Notes under the pieces: generated by a model | Told to the model about the DNA's origin: nothing | The model's database searches: none | Seen by the model: the letters and a program-made list of their open reading frames with translations, nothing else | Part shown: positions 8,507 through 17,301 of the stretch, piece by piece | How the letters are laid out: the number at the start of each line of letters is the position of its first letter | Position numbering within the stretch: the first letter of the stretch is position 1 | Origin: DASUPK01 sp963843085 | GTDB taxonomy: Bacteria; Actinomycetota; Thermoleophilia; Solirubrobacterales; 70-9 | DNA: 64,000 nt | Assembly (NCBI GenBank): GCA_963843085.1 | Contig: CAWJJG010000002.1 | Span: 1-64,000 of the forward strand | Direction: 5' to 3' | Program-made: the position numbers and the translations under genes

Positions 8507-8862
8507 CTTTTCGGCGGAGGCGGAAACGCCATCAACTCCACCCGGTGCCCTCCCGGTGCGATCGCGAAGGCGCGATCGGCCCCCCAGAGCTGGCGGGTGT
8601 CCTCCACGGTGAAGCCCGCGGCGCGGAGTCGCTGCTTGGCCTCGGCGTGATCGGGGGCGACCACGGCGGCATGACCGAGGGCGGGTGCGGTGTGGCTCTC
8701 GGTGAGGATCAGGTGGATCTGCGTGGCGTCGCGCTCCAGCCAGCGAACCGAGTCGCCGAGCACGTCGGCGGCCGGGACCTCCTCGAAGCCGAGCAGGCGC
8801 CAGAACTCCACCGAGCGGTCGGCCTCAGCAGGAGGGATCTCGAGTGAGACGTGGTGGAGCAC
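8503..8862 (-). CDS. VOC (glyoxalase/bleomycin resistance) family protein
   Basis: 119 residues, the length of a single VOC domain of two beta-alpha-beta-beta-beta units. It opens with LHHVSLEIPPAEADRSVEFW, the usual first strand with the metal-ligand His position, and ends with GGHRVELMAF, where the final metal-ligand Glu lies. Substrate unknown; the family includes metal-dependent lyases, dioxygenases and binding proteins. The start is GTG at 8862, preceded on the minus strand by TAGTCT with a 7-nt gap. Confidence 0.82.
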   Translation of the reverse strand: MLHHVSLEIPPAEADRSVEFWRLLGFEEVPAADVLGDSVRWLERDATQIHLILTESHTAPALGHAAVVAPDHAEAKQRLRAAGFTVEDTRQLWGADRAFAIAPGGHRVELMAFPPPPKS

Positions 8863-8869
8863 TCCGGCG

Positions 8870-8875
8870 AGACTA
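8870..8875 (-). promoter_or_regulatory. -10 box (TAGTCT) of the leaderless VOC transcript
   Basis: TAGTCT on the minus strand lies 7 nt before the GTG at 8862, with no Shine-Dalgarno sequence between them. It is identical in sequence and spacing to the box before the WS/DGAT gene at 49429. Confidence 0.5.
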
Positions 8876-9667
8876 GAGGTGCGAGAACCAGCGGCGCCGG
8901 GACTCGTCCCCGGCGCGACGGGCGAGGAGCCCCGAGGCGAGCAGTGCAGCTCCGACCAGGGCGAGCGCTCCGACCGCCATTCCGGTCATCGGCAGCGTGG
9001 TGGATGTCCCGGCTGCGTTCGGCGACGCGACCGCGGAGGACTCCGACGTTCCCGAGGTGCTCGAGCTCGTACCGCCGCCACTGCCGCCGCCGCTGGAGCT
9101 CAGAACCCGCACCGTCCCCTTCATGTTCGGGTGGATAGTGCAGATGTAGCTGAAGGTCCCAGGCGAGTTGAAGGTATGGGATCCGCTGCCGCCGGAGTTG
9201 ATCGTCCCGGTGTCGAAGCTCCCGTCGTTGGCTGTGGCGGTATGTGGCGCCTGGCCTGAGTTGTGCCAGGTAACGGTGTCGCCGACGTTGACCGTCACGG
9301 ATGCGGCGCTGAAGAAGAAGTCGCCCATCGTGACGCTGGTCGAGGCAGCCTTGTGCGCCTTGGCGTCGCCGCCGCCGGGGGGGCCGGTCGCGGGCAACCT
9401 GTCGCCGATCGGCGTGGACGCCGTCCCAGATTGGTCCCGCGGCTCAGTCGGAGTTCCCGCGCCCGGCCCCCCCGACGCCGTCGGTGCGGTGGACGTCGAC
9501 CCGCCTGGATCCACGGGCGTTGCCGGGTCCGCCGGCGCGGTGGACGTCGTCGTGGTCTCCGTCGTGGTGCCTGTGTCCTGCGCAGCCGAGAACGCCGGCA
9601 CGGCGCAGATCGCCACCAGGACGAGCATCCCGCTCGCCAGGGCTCTCGCTCCCTTCACCCTCGGCAT
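8873..9667 (-). CDS. secreted cupredoxin with LPXTG-type cell-wall anchor
   Basis: 264 residues from the ATG at 9667. Layout: signal peptide (1-28, ending AFSA), Thr/Pro/Gly-rich linker (30-105), plastocyanin-like domain (about 108-190) with type-1 copper ligands His142, Cys176, His179 and Met182 (C-TI-HPN-M spacing), Ser/Gly-rich linker, then LPMTG (225-229), a hydrophobic helix and Arg-rich tail: the layout of a sortase substrate. A second LPATG occurs at 91-95 inside the first linker. Likely an extracytoplasmic electron-transfer or copper protein. It lies about 60 nt downstream of the ThyX-family gene. ATG 9679 is an alternative start. Confidence 0.8.
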   Translation of the reverse strand: MPRVKGARALASGMLVLVAICAVPAFSAAQDTGTTTETTTTSTAPADPATPVDPGGSTSTAPTASGGPGAGTPTEPRDQSGTASTPIGDRLPATGPPGGGDAKAHKAASTSVTMGDFFFSAASVTVNVGDTVTWHNSGQAPHTATANDGSFDTGTINSGGSGSHTFNSPGTFSYICTIHPNMKGTVRVLSSSGGGSGGGTSSSTSGTSESSAVASPNAAGTSTTLPMTGMAVGALALVGAALLASGLLARRAGDESRRRWFSHL

Positions 9668-9728
9668 CGTACGGTGCATTGACTTGTGGTCAACTACGGA
9701 AAATGAGGGCTTTCGGATTGGCCGGTGC

Positions 9729-11366
9729 CTAGCCCAGCGCGCTGACGCCCGGCGGGGCGTCCGAGGCCTCTGGCTCAGCCTCGGCCGCGACACTCTTCCG
9801 GTGGGTGCGGATCTCGCTCATGATCCGCTCGAGCCGTGGCTCGGTGGAGGCATCGACGTGCGTCATCGCCGCGGCGATCGCCGGATGGACCGAGGCGATG
9901 CGCTCGTGCATCGCCTGGGCCACGGCGCGATAGGTCGGATGCCCCTCGCGGCCGGAGCGCAACTCGATCAGGTGCATGGCCTCGCGGGCGTTCAGGTCGA
10001 GCAGGTAACGGATCCGGTAGCCGAGGCAGAGCGCGTACGGCGCGGCGTCCGGCATGCCAGCGGCGACGAGCCTTTCGTACTCGGTCCGCGAGATCTCGAG
10101 CGCTCGCTCGTACTCGGGGCCCGCGCCCGCCTCGCGCACCTCCGCGGGGATACCGGCGCCCAGATCGGGGCTGAGGCGCTGCCACTGGCAGGTCAGCATC
10201 CGGTGGCGCTGCAGATCGCGGAAGCCGCCGTAGTCCGAGACGATCTCGAAGCGGTACCGCACCGCCTCCCAGCCGCGGCCGGGGCGGTGACGGCGGTTCG
10301 GCCGCTCGCCGACCAGGTCGGCGATGATCTCGGCCTGCTCGTCGGGCGGGAGGGTCCGGACGCGGTCGAGGATGGCGCGCTCGGACGTCGCTGACGATTC
10401 GAACAGCGAGGCCGCGATCAGGTCGTCTTCGGATCCCTCGACGTCGATCAGCTCGACGGAGGGGACGTCGTCGCCCTCGGCGCGATCGAGGCCCATGCGG
10501 GAGACCCAGCGCTCGGCGGCCTCTCGGCGCCGTTCGAGGTAGGAGACCCACTCACCGCCGCGGTCCGGTCGCTCGACGCGCGCCACGAAGCTCGGCATCA
10601 CCTTCTTGAGCTCCTCGAGGATCATCGTGGCGAAGTGCCGCGACTCCGGCAGCGGGGAGGCGAGCATCCGCAGCATGAGCTGCTCGTAGGCCTGTCCGGA
10701 GGCGAAGATGCCGACATGGCTCAGCGTTGCGGCTGGGAGCAGCCCGCGCAGCAGGTCGAGGGCCTTCGCCTTGATCGACCGCTCCCAGGCGGCCTCCGGC
10801 TCGTCGCCGCGCGGCCAGCGCTCGGCGGCCCACTCCCTGACCTGGGCGAGTGAGCGGGAGTAGATCGCGAAGATCTCGTCCATCGCCGTCGCGTACTCGG
10901 GGCCGAGCTCGTCATCGCGATAGAAGCGATAGCCGCCGCCCCCGGACTCCGGCAGGCGCTGGTCGTACGGGATGTAGCGGGTCGACTGCTCCAGATAGGC
11001 CGCGAGCCGGCCGCGCTGGAGGACCTTGGTGAGCACGTTGGAGACCCACTCGCACGCCACGTGCGCCCCGCCCACCTGGGCGATCGAGTCGTCGCCGTAG
11101 CCCATGAAGACGCGCTCGTAGAGGCCGGCGGCGCGCTCGCCCTCCTCGCCCTCGAAGGGGCGGCCCCCCTCGGGCACATCCGACGCGAACTCGTCCAGGT
11201 AGAGCCGCCGCAGCGTCCCCGGGTAGCGCGAGTACCTGGCAAAGAGCGCACCCTTGATCGTCTCCGGGAGGTTGACCAGCGCGAAGACGGGTCGGTCGAG
11301 GTTGGTGAAGTGGGGGGAGAGGAGCCTCCGTTCCTCTTCCGTGAATTCCTCGACCGGGTAGCGCAC
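9729..11366 (-). CDS. tandem ThyX-fold (FAD-dependent thymidylate synthase family) protein
   Basis: 545 residues, more than twice the ~220-250 of ordinary ThyX. Both halves show ThyX-like blocks: LFARYSRYPGTLRRLYLDEF with LEQSTRYIPY in the first, and FRDLQRHRMLTCQWQRLSPD with YRIRYLLDLNAREAMHLIELR in the second. The classical ThyX signature RHRxxxxxxxS is kept only approximately: RHR at 387-389 with the serine two residues late. The duplicated family is a recognised ThyX relative whose catalytic activity I cannot confirm. No thyA is visible nearby. GTG start, preceded by TACGAT (11381-11376) with a 9-nt gap. Confidence 0.78.
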   Translation of the reverse strand: MRYPVEEFTEEERRLLSPHFTNLDRPVFALVNLPETIKGALFARYSRYPGTLRRLYLDEFASDVPEGGRPFEGEEGERAAGLYERVFMGYGDDSIAQVGGAHVACEWVSNVLTKVLQRGRLAAYLEQSTRYIPYDQRLPESGGGGYRFYRDDELGPEYATAMDEIFAIYSRSLAQVREWAAERWPRGDEPEAAWERSIKAKALDLLRGLLPAATLSHVGIFASGQAYEQLMLRMLASPLPESRHFATMILEELKKVMPSFVARVERPDRGGEWVSYLERRREAAERWVSRMGLDRAEGDDVPSVELIDVEGSEDDLIAASLFESSATSERAILDRVRTLPPDEQAEIIADLVGERPNRRHRPGRGWEAVRYRFEIVSDYGGFRDLQRHRMLTCQWQRLSPDLGAGIPAEVREAGAGPEYERALEISRTEYERLVAAGMPDAAPYALCLGYRIRYLLDLNAREAMHLIELRSGREGHPTYRAVAQAMHERIASVHPAIAAAMTHVDASTEPRLERIMSEIRTHRKSVAAEAEPEASDAPPGVSALG

Positions 11367-11384
11367 GAGCGAGCCATCGTAGAT

Positions 11385-12356
11385 CTATCCCCAGATCGAT
11401 TGGGCGGCCAAAGCCGCAACTACCGCGATCGCCGTCGTCCAGGCCACCGCCTGCGCGGCCAGCTTGGAGTCCAGTCCATAGACGTGCGCCACCAGCAGCG
11501 TGTTCACGCCGCAGGGCATCGCCGCCAGCAGCAGGTAGGGGCCCGGCAGGTCGATGAACGGAAGCGAGAGGAGCAGCAGCAACCCCGGCGCGATGACCAG
11601 GCGCAGCAGGATCGTCGCCCCGACCGGCGGGTCGAGTGGCGTGCCGAGCCCATATGCGAGGGCGCTCCGCGGGCGAAGCCGAGGAGAGACCCGTTTTGTG
11701 GTGACTTCGACCTCCTCGGCGAGGACGGCACCGACCGCGAAGAAGCCGATCGGAAGGAGGGCGACCACGACGCCGCGGGAGATGTCGACCAGGGTGTCCG
11801 GCGCCCAGGAATCAGGCGCGAGCAGGGCCAGGATCGCCGCGTAGAGCGGCGGATTACGGGTGAAGAAGGCGATCAGCCGGTCCCTCGGGCCCTCGCCGGC
11901 CTTCGTGCCGAACGCCGCCCCGATGCCGAAACCGAACAGCAGCAGGTTGGGGATCGAGACGACCACGTCGTAGACGACCGCCTGCCCCAGCGCGTGGAAG
12001 CCCAGCAGGGAGGCGCACAGCGGGTAGCCCAGATAACCGGTGTTGGGGGCGAGGGTCCCGACGATCACCGAGCCGGCCGACGGGCGCGCCAGGCGAAGCA
12101 GCCGCAGGCTGACGAGCCAGGCCAGTGCCGCCGCCAAGAGGATCGCGACCCAGCCGACCAGCAGGCCGCCGGTCACGTTCGCATTCAGGTGAGCGCGGTT
12201 CAGGTTGAAGAAGACGATGAATGGGACCAGCGTGTAGAGGGAGAGCACCAGCAGGCGCCGAGCCACCCGCACCGCCTGGGCGGGCCAGCGTTGCTCCGCG
12301 GCGATCCCGGCGGTGCTCGAGATCGCGATGGCCGCGATGGTGAGGAGGACGCCCAA
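11385..12356 (-). CDS. AEC (auxin efflux carrier) family transporter
   Basis: 323 residues with about ten hydrophobic helices in two five-helix bundles, typical of AEC carriers. The block GTLAPNTGYLGYPLCASLLG in the first half and AAMPCGVNTLLVAHVYGLD in the second correspond to the paired crossover-helix motifs of the family (N..N-G-x-x-G-x-P and the MP-x-x-x-N region). It likely exports a small organic anion or amino-acid-like metabolite across the cytoplasmic membrane. The start is TTG, with GGGAGG about 10 nt upstream. Confidence 0.85.
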   Translation of the reverse strand: MGVLLTIAAIAISSTAGIAAEQRWPAQAVRVARRLLVLSLYTLVPFIVFFNLNRAHLNANVTGGLLVGWVAILLAAALAWLVSLRLLRLARPSAGSVIVGTLAPNTGYLGYPLCASLLGFHALGQAVVYDVVVSIPNLLLFGFGIGAAFGTKAGEGPRDRLIAFFTRNPPLYAAILALLAPDSWAPDTLVDISRGVVVALLPIGFFAVGAVLAEEVEVTTKRVSPRLRPRSALAYGLGTPLDPPVGATILLRLVIAPGLLLLLSLPFIDLPGPYLLLAAMPCGVNTLLVAHVYGLDSKLAAQAVAWTTAIAVVAALAAQSIWG

Positions 12357-12457
12357 GGGCCGGACATCCTCCCGGTTCGGCGGGCGCCTCGGTCAGGCGG
12401 GGGCGCGGAATGGCCTCCGCCGCCTGATACCTTCCTTTGCGGAGAAGGGGGGGAAGC

Positions 12458-14413
12458 ATGGAGGCTTCAGTCCGTCCTGGGAAACGCATTTGGTTGGTGG
12501 TGCTGAGCAGCGCGTTCGCCGCGCTGCTGCTGGTTCCACCCGCGGCAAGCGCGGGGGTGGACGGCGGCTGCCCGACGATCGCGAACAAGCCGGGCGAAAT
12601 CTCGCACGTCGACTACCAGGGCGTCCAGCACATCACCTACTGCTACGGGCCGATCACGATCCGGCCTGGCCAGAACATCATCAAACTCCGGCCGGCGAAC
12701 GACGGCACCCAGAAGCTCTGGCCGCAACAGGACGGGTACATCACCCGCTTCGATCCGGAGTTCATCTATGCCGATGGGACGGTTCCCCCGGTCGACGTCC
12801 TGCACCTGCACCATGCCGTTTGGCTCGTCAACGGCAACCCGCAATTCGCGGTCGGCGAGGAGAAGACCATCCAGCAGCTTCCTCAGGGTTTCGGCTGGCC
12901 CAGCCACCCCGGCGACTCCTGGATCCTCAACGACATGCTGCACGACCTCGTCGCGAAGCCGGCGCAGGTGTACGTGGTCTGGCGGGTCGACTTCGTCCCC
13001 GATGACTCACCCGACGCCCCCTCGATCAAACCCGTGCACACCAAGTGGCTGGACGTCGCGGGGGATCCCAGCGTCTATCCGGTGTTCGACGCCCTGCGCT
13101 CCGATGGGCACAACGGCACCTACACGTTCCCCGATCAGGCACCGGCCGCGGATCGGGGACCGTGCGGGCCCTTCGGCCGCCCGAAGGGCACCCACGGATG
13201 TCTCGGGAAGGCCCAGAGCTGGACCCCGGGCCAGGACGTGACGCTGATCGAGACCGCGGGGCATCTCCACCCGGGCGGCCTCGACACCCAGTTGCGAGAC
13301 AAACGCGACGGGATCGGAACCAACACCCTCTTCACGTCCGACGCCCACTACTACGAGCCGGCGGGGGAGGTCTCCTGGGACGTCGCCATGGGCGCGACGG
13401 ATGGAAACAACTGGCGAGTGAAGGTCCCAGCCGGGGACCATGTGAGCGTGCACGCCACCTACGACACGCGAAGAGCCGACTGGTACGAGGTGATGGGCAT
13501 CATGCCCGTCGCCGTCTACAACGGCACCAATGTCGGAGGCAAGGACGCGCAGGACAAGACGATCCCGCAGACGGAGGTGCTCACCCACACGCACCTGAGC
13601 GAGAACGACAACCACGGCGGACAACCCACCGGTGCCGTGGACCCGTTCGCGATACCCAGCGCACCGGTGCCGGGCCGCACGATCGGGATCCAGGACTTCA
13701 CCTACCAGGCCCCTCCGAACGCCGGCTTCAGCGTCCCCACGATCCAGCCGGGCCAGACGCTGACCTTCCACAACTCCGATGCCGTCCCGAGCGTGAACGC
13801 CTTCCACACGATCACGGCGTGCCAGGACCCCTGTAACGCCAGGACCGGCGTCGCCTACCCGATCGCCAACGGGCCCGTGACCTTCGACTCGGGGGAGCTC
13901 GGATTCAACGGGAACGACGGCGGTCTCGCGGGTGAACCCGCTGCCGACACCGACTCCTGGAAGACCCCCAAGGACCTGCCGTCCGGCACCTACACGTACT
14001 TCTGCCGGATCCATCCCTTCATGCGCGGTGCCTTCCGTGTCGAGGCGCAACCCAAGCCGGTCCAGAAGCTGAGGGCGAAGGACCAGCAGAGGCTCGCCAA
14101 GGCCGCCGTCACCGACATGGTCGACAAGGCCGCCAGCGTCAAGCTCGGCGCGAAGCTGATCCCGGCGGGGAGCGCCCGCTCCTCGCGGGGCTCCAGGGCC
14201 CTCTCCCAGGCATTGGATGCCAAGAAGAACACGGCCTCGCTCGAGGCGAAGGCCAGGACCAGGATCAAACTCAGGTTCTCGAAGACGGCACGCAAGAAGA
14301 TCAGAGCGGCGCTCGCCAAGGGCCGGGCGTGGAAGGTCGTCGTCACCGCGACGGCCACCGATGGCTACGGGAACACCTCGAACGCCAAGACGCGATTCCG
14401 ACTGACCGGCTAG
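12458..14413 (+). CDS. secreted protein with PHM/DBH-like copper-monooxygenase region and C-terminal cupredoxin
   Basis: 651 residues from the ATG at 12458, chosen for the preceding AAGGGGGGG and a good signal peptide (1-32, ending AASA). The N-terminal ~360 residues contain HLHH (116-119), HLH (269-271) and methionines at 346/349, in the order of the CuM and CuH sites of peptidylglycine monooxygenase-like proteins (His-His, then His-x-His, then Met). Residues ~405-528 form a cupredoxin with ligands His450, Cys516, His519, Met522. A Lys/Arg-rich tail of ~120 residues ends the protein. Fold assignments are from motif order; the enzymatic activity is inferred and unproven. Confidence 0.68.
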   Translation: MEASVRPGKRIWLVVLSSAFAALLLVPPAASAGVDGGCPTIANKPGEISHVDYQGVQHITYCYGPITIRPGQNIIKLRPANDGTQKLWPQQDGYITRFDPEFIYADGTVPPVDVLHLHHAVWLVNGNPQFAVGEEKTIQQLPQGFGWPSHPGDSWILNDMLHDLVAKPAQVYVVWRVDFVPDDSPDAPSIKPVHTKWLDVAGDPSVYPVFDALRSDGHNGTYTFPDQAPAADRGPCGPFGRPKGTHGCLGKAQSWTPGQDVTLIETAGHLHPGGLDTQLRDKRDGIGTNTLFTSDAHYYEPAGEVSWDVAMGATDGNNWRVKVPAGDHVSVHATYDTRRADWYEVMGIMPVAVYNGTNVGGKDAQDKTIPQTEVLTHTHLSENDNHGGQPTGAVDPFAIPSAPVPGRTIGIQDFTYQAPPNAGFSVPTIQPGQTLTFHNSDAVPSVNAFHTITACQDPCNARTGVAYPIANGPVTFDSGELGFNGNDGGLAGEPAADTDSWKTPKDLPSGTYTYFCRIHPFMRGAFRVEAQPKPVQKLRAKDQQRLAKAAVTDMVDKAASVKLGAKLIPAGSARSSRGSRALSQALDAKKNTASLEAKARTRIKLRFSKTARKKIRAALAKGRAWKVVVTATATDGYGNTSNAKTRFRLTG

Positions 14414-14433
14414 ATCGTCGCCCGAGTGCTTCG

Positions 14434-15699
14434 TCAGGCCGGCTGCGGGACCGGCTCGGCCTCGGCCACGTCGAGCGTGTCCGCCGGGTTGTCCTGACGC
14501 CGGGAGAGCGCGAGGAAGGGCACCGCGAGGACGCCGATCGCTCCCGAGATCACGTATGAGGTCGGGTATCCGTAGGCGTCGGCGGCCTTGCCGAGCACCG
14601 GCTGCGTCCAGACCCCTCCGGTCGAGGACATCATCGAGTCGAAGGAGAGGATCGTCGCCCGCTGCTGCGAGGGGATCATCCCGTTGATGTAGGTCTGCCT
14701 GATCGGCATCGTCGCCGCGAAGAGCAGCCCCCAGATGGTGGTCAGCCCGATCACGGGCCAGAAGCTCTTGACCGATCCGACCAGCACGAGCGTCACGGCG
14801 CTCGCGGCGGCCATCAGGAGCAGCGCGGAGGTGCGGCGGCGGAAGAGCCCGCGGATGCGGGGCGCCGCGATGCCACCGAGGATCTGGGCGGCGGCCACGA
14901 TCGCGGCCGCCAGGCCCGCCACCTGGTAGGCGTGGGGGTCGCCGTAGAGCTGGAGCAGGTACGGCTGCAGCGCGTAGAACGCGTAGATCCCGACGCCGCC
15001 GGTGAACAGCGCCTCGACCATCAGCCACTTGACCGCGGGGACGCGCCAACCGTAGTCGACCGAGTTGGAGGCGATCTTCCTCATCTCGGTCAGCGGTCGC
15101 CCGCCCTTCACCGGCGTGAAGCCTACGTCGTGCATGAGCCTGAACGCCACGGCGAACATGACGATCAGGATCACTCCGCGCAGCACGAAGGGGAAGCCGA
15201 GGCTGACCTGCTGCGCGAGGAAGCCGCCCGCGATCGACCCGGTCAGCATCCCGATGCCCGTGACGATCTGGCCGCGGCCGAACACCGTCTCCAGGTCGCC
15301 GGTGTAGCCGGTGGCTGTCAGCGCGTCGACGAGCCAGGCCTCGACCGCGCCGGAGAAGAAGGTGAAGCCCAGGCCCAGGCCGAGTGAGACCGCCGCCCAC
15401 CCCCAGAAGGGCGCCCCGACCTGCCAGAGCAGCACGTAGACCAGGCTCGCCGCCGAGAGCGTCAGCGTGCCGAGCAGATAGGAAGTCCGCCTGCCGATCG
15501 TGTCGGCGACGATCCCGGTGGGGATCTCGAAGATGACCATGCCGGCGGTGAAGAACGCATTTGCCGCGAAGGCCTCGAGGTTGCTGAGCCCCGCGTCGAG
15601 AAGGAAGATCGTGTTGATGCCCCAGATCAGCGAGGTCGCCAGGGTGTTCCCCAGCATGAGCATCAGGTAGGTGCGCTGGATCGACCGCGCCGTGGGCAT
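14434..15699 (-). CDS. MFS transporter
   Basis: 421 residues with 12 predicted hydrophobic helices. The loop between helices 2 and 3 reads GIVADTIGRRTSY, the classical MFS motif A; a weaker repeat occurs in the second half (PRIRGLFRRRTSA). It resembles drug/sugar exporters of the DHA type, but the substrate is not deducible. The start is ATG 15699: a TACCTT box at 15713-15708 precedes it by 8 nt. A GTG two codons upstream is in frame. The gene starts just beyond the terminator of the nuo operon. Confidence 0.86.
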   Translation of the reverse strand: MPTARSIQRTYLMLMLGNTLATSLIWGINTIFLLDAGLSNLEAFAANAFFTAGMVIFEIPTGIVADTIGRRTSYLLGTLTLSAASLVYVLLWQVGAPFWGWAAVSLGLGLGFTFFSGAVEAWLVDALTATGYTGDLETVFGRGQIVTGIGMLTGSIAGGFLAQQVSLGFPFVLRGVILIVMFAVAFRLMHDVGFTPVKGGRPLTEMRKIASNSVDYGWRVPAVKWLMVEALFTGGVGIYAFYALQPYLLQLYGDPHAYQVAGLAAAIVAAAQILGGIAAPRIRGLFRRRTSALLLMAAASAVTLVLVGSVKSFWPVIGLTTIWGLLFAATMPIRQTYINGMIPSQQRATILSFDSMMSSTGGVWTQPVLGKAADAYGYPTSYVISGAIGVLAVPFLALSRRQDNPADTLDVAEAEPVPQPA

Positions 15700-15707
15700 C
15701 TCCACTG

Positions 15708-15732
15708 AAGGTAAAGACCCGGCGATGCCGGG
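15708..15732 (-). terminator. hairpin terminator after nuoN, overlapping the -10 region of the MFS gene
   Basis: On the minus strand, CCCGGC-ATC-GCCGGG (15732-15718) forms a 6-bp GC stem with a 3-nt loop, followed by TCTTTACC. It ends the 15-kb complex I operon. The TACCTT that follows also serves as the probable -10 of the next gene. Confidence 0.6.
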
Positions 15733-15756
15733 ATTCTCATCGGCCGTGGGGTGGCT

Positions 15757-17301
15757 CTAGACGGTGGTCGCGAGCGACGAGGCCGCGTGCGCGGCCCAGT
15801 CGATCAGCGGCGAAGGAGCCACGCCGAAGACGACCGTCGCCGCGGCGCAGATCAGGGCTGAGCCCAGGATCAGCATGCAGCGGCCGGTGCCCAACACACG
15901 GGACGTTGCCTCCTCCGCTTCGCGTCCGGGGGCGGCGTCGGCCTCGGGAGAAGCACCCGCGATTGCCGGCATGGCCTCGGTGCTCGGCCCGGGACGCATC
16001 CACATCGCCGCGACGACGCGCAGGTAGTACGCCAGCGACACCATCGACCCGACCACGATCACGACTCCAAGCCAGGCGTAGTCGCCGTCGACCGTCGCCT
16101 CGATCAGGAAGAGCTTGCCCATGAAGCCCGAGGTGCCCGGGATCCCGGCGAGGGCAAGCATGCCGATCGTGAGCGGCCAGGCGAGCAGCGGGCGCGAGCG
16201 GCCGATCCCGGCGACCGACTCGATGTCGTCCCCCGTCTCGGTCTCCCGCTCGCGCGCGACGATCACGGCGAAGACCGCCAGGTTCATCAGCAGGTAGGCG
16301 GCCAGGTAGAAGACCAGCGCCTCGAGGCCCTTCTCGGTGGCCACGACGACGCCGGCCAGCATGTAGCCGGCCTGGGCGATGCCGGAGTAGCCCATCAGCC
16401 GCTTCAGCGAGTCCTGGCCGAGCGCGCCGATGTTGCCGACGGCGATCGAGATCACCGCGATCGCGGCGAGGGCGGGCTTCCAGTCGTGAGCGATCGGGCC
16501 GAGAGCGACCTCGAAGAGGCGGGCCAGGGCGATGAAGGCGGCGGCCTTGGTGGCGACCGCCATGAAGGCGGTGACCGGGGTGGGCGCGCCCTGGTAGACG
16601 TCCGGTGTCCACTGATGGAAAGGCGCCAGGGAGGTCTTGAAGGCGAGGCCGGTCATCACCATCGCCGTGCCGATCAGGACGAGAGTGTCGTTGCCGTTCC
16701 CGCCCGGGCCGAGGGCGTGGGCGATCCCCGAGAACTGCATCGAGCCCGAGGCGCCATAGAGCAGGGCGAACCCGTAGAGCACGGTGGCCGAGCCGATCGA
16801 GCCGATGATCAGGTACTTGAGCCCGGATTCGAGCGACTCCTCCCGGCGGCGGGCCGAGGCGCAGAGGACGTAGAGCGGGATGGAGAGGAGCTCCAGGGCG
16901 ACGAAGAAGGCGACCAGGTTCTGTGCCTGCGCGATCAGGGTCATGCCGAGCACCGAGCCGAGCAGCAGCGAGTAGAACGCGCCGTGCCCGGCCTCCTCGG
17001 CGGCGGGCTCACGGATGGAAAACAGCACGACGATCGCCGCCGCGGTGCAGGCGATCAGGGTCGCGGCCAGCCCGAAGGCGTCGAGACGCAGCGCCCCCGC
17101 GACCAGGTTGGTGTTGGTGCTCCACTCGATGATGCAGCGGGCCGCCGTGACGGCCAGCACGGCGAGCGTCAGCGAGGCGACCGTGAAGTGACCGATCCGC
17201 GGGATCAGGCCGACGAGCAGGACGACGACCACCCCCGCCGTGAGCGCGATGACGGGTGAGAGCCCGCCGTAGTCGATGTGGGGGGCGGTGAAGCTGGTCA
17301 T
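15757..17301 (-). CDS. nuoN: NADH-quinone oxidoreductase subunit N
   Basis: 514 residues, about 14 hydrophobic helices: one of the three antiporter-like proton-pumping subunits of the complex I membrane arm. The conserved block FKTSLAPFHQWTPDVYQGAPTPVTAF with its helix-breaking Pro and the nearby charged residues is diagnostic, as are HWKPALA-type and LMGYSGIAQAGYML segments. The last gene of the operon; its ATG overlaps the nuoM stop (ATGA). A proline-free, Ala/Glu-rich loop of about 45 residues near the C-terminus (PGPSTEAMPAI to EEATSRV) is longer than usual. Confidence 0.96.
   Translation of the reverse strand: MTSFTAPHIDYGGLSPVIALTAGVVVVLLVGLIPRIGHFTVASLTLAVLAVTAARCIIEWSTNTNLVAGALRLDAFGLAATLIACTAAAIVVLFSIREPAAEEAGHGAFYSLLLGSVLGMTLIAQAQNLVAFFVALELLSIPLYVLCASARRREESLESGLKYLIIGSIGSATVLYGFALLYGASGSMQFSGIAHALGPGGNGNDTLVLIGTAMVMTGLAFKTSLAPFHQWTPDVYQGAPTPVTAFMAVATKAAAFIALARLFEVALGPIAHDWKPALAAIAVISIAVGNIGALGQDSLKRLMGYSGIAQAGYMLAGVVVATEKGLEALVFYLAAYLLMNLAVFAVIVARERETETGDDIESVAGIGRSRPLLAWPLTIGMLALAGIPGTSGFMGKLFLIEATVDGDYAWLGVVIVVGSMVSLAYYLRVVAAMWMRPGPSTEAMPAIAGASPEADAAPGREAEEATSRVLGTGRCMLILGSALICAAATVVFGVAPSPLIDWAAHAASSLATTV

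Noticed and set aside
13007..15400. Very long minus-strand reading frame opposite the copper protein and MFS genes
   Set aside because: Arg/Gly/His-rich, no domains; it is the antisense shadow of GC-rich coding sequence with strong third-position bias.
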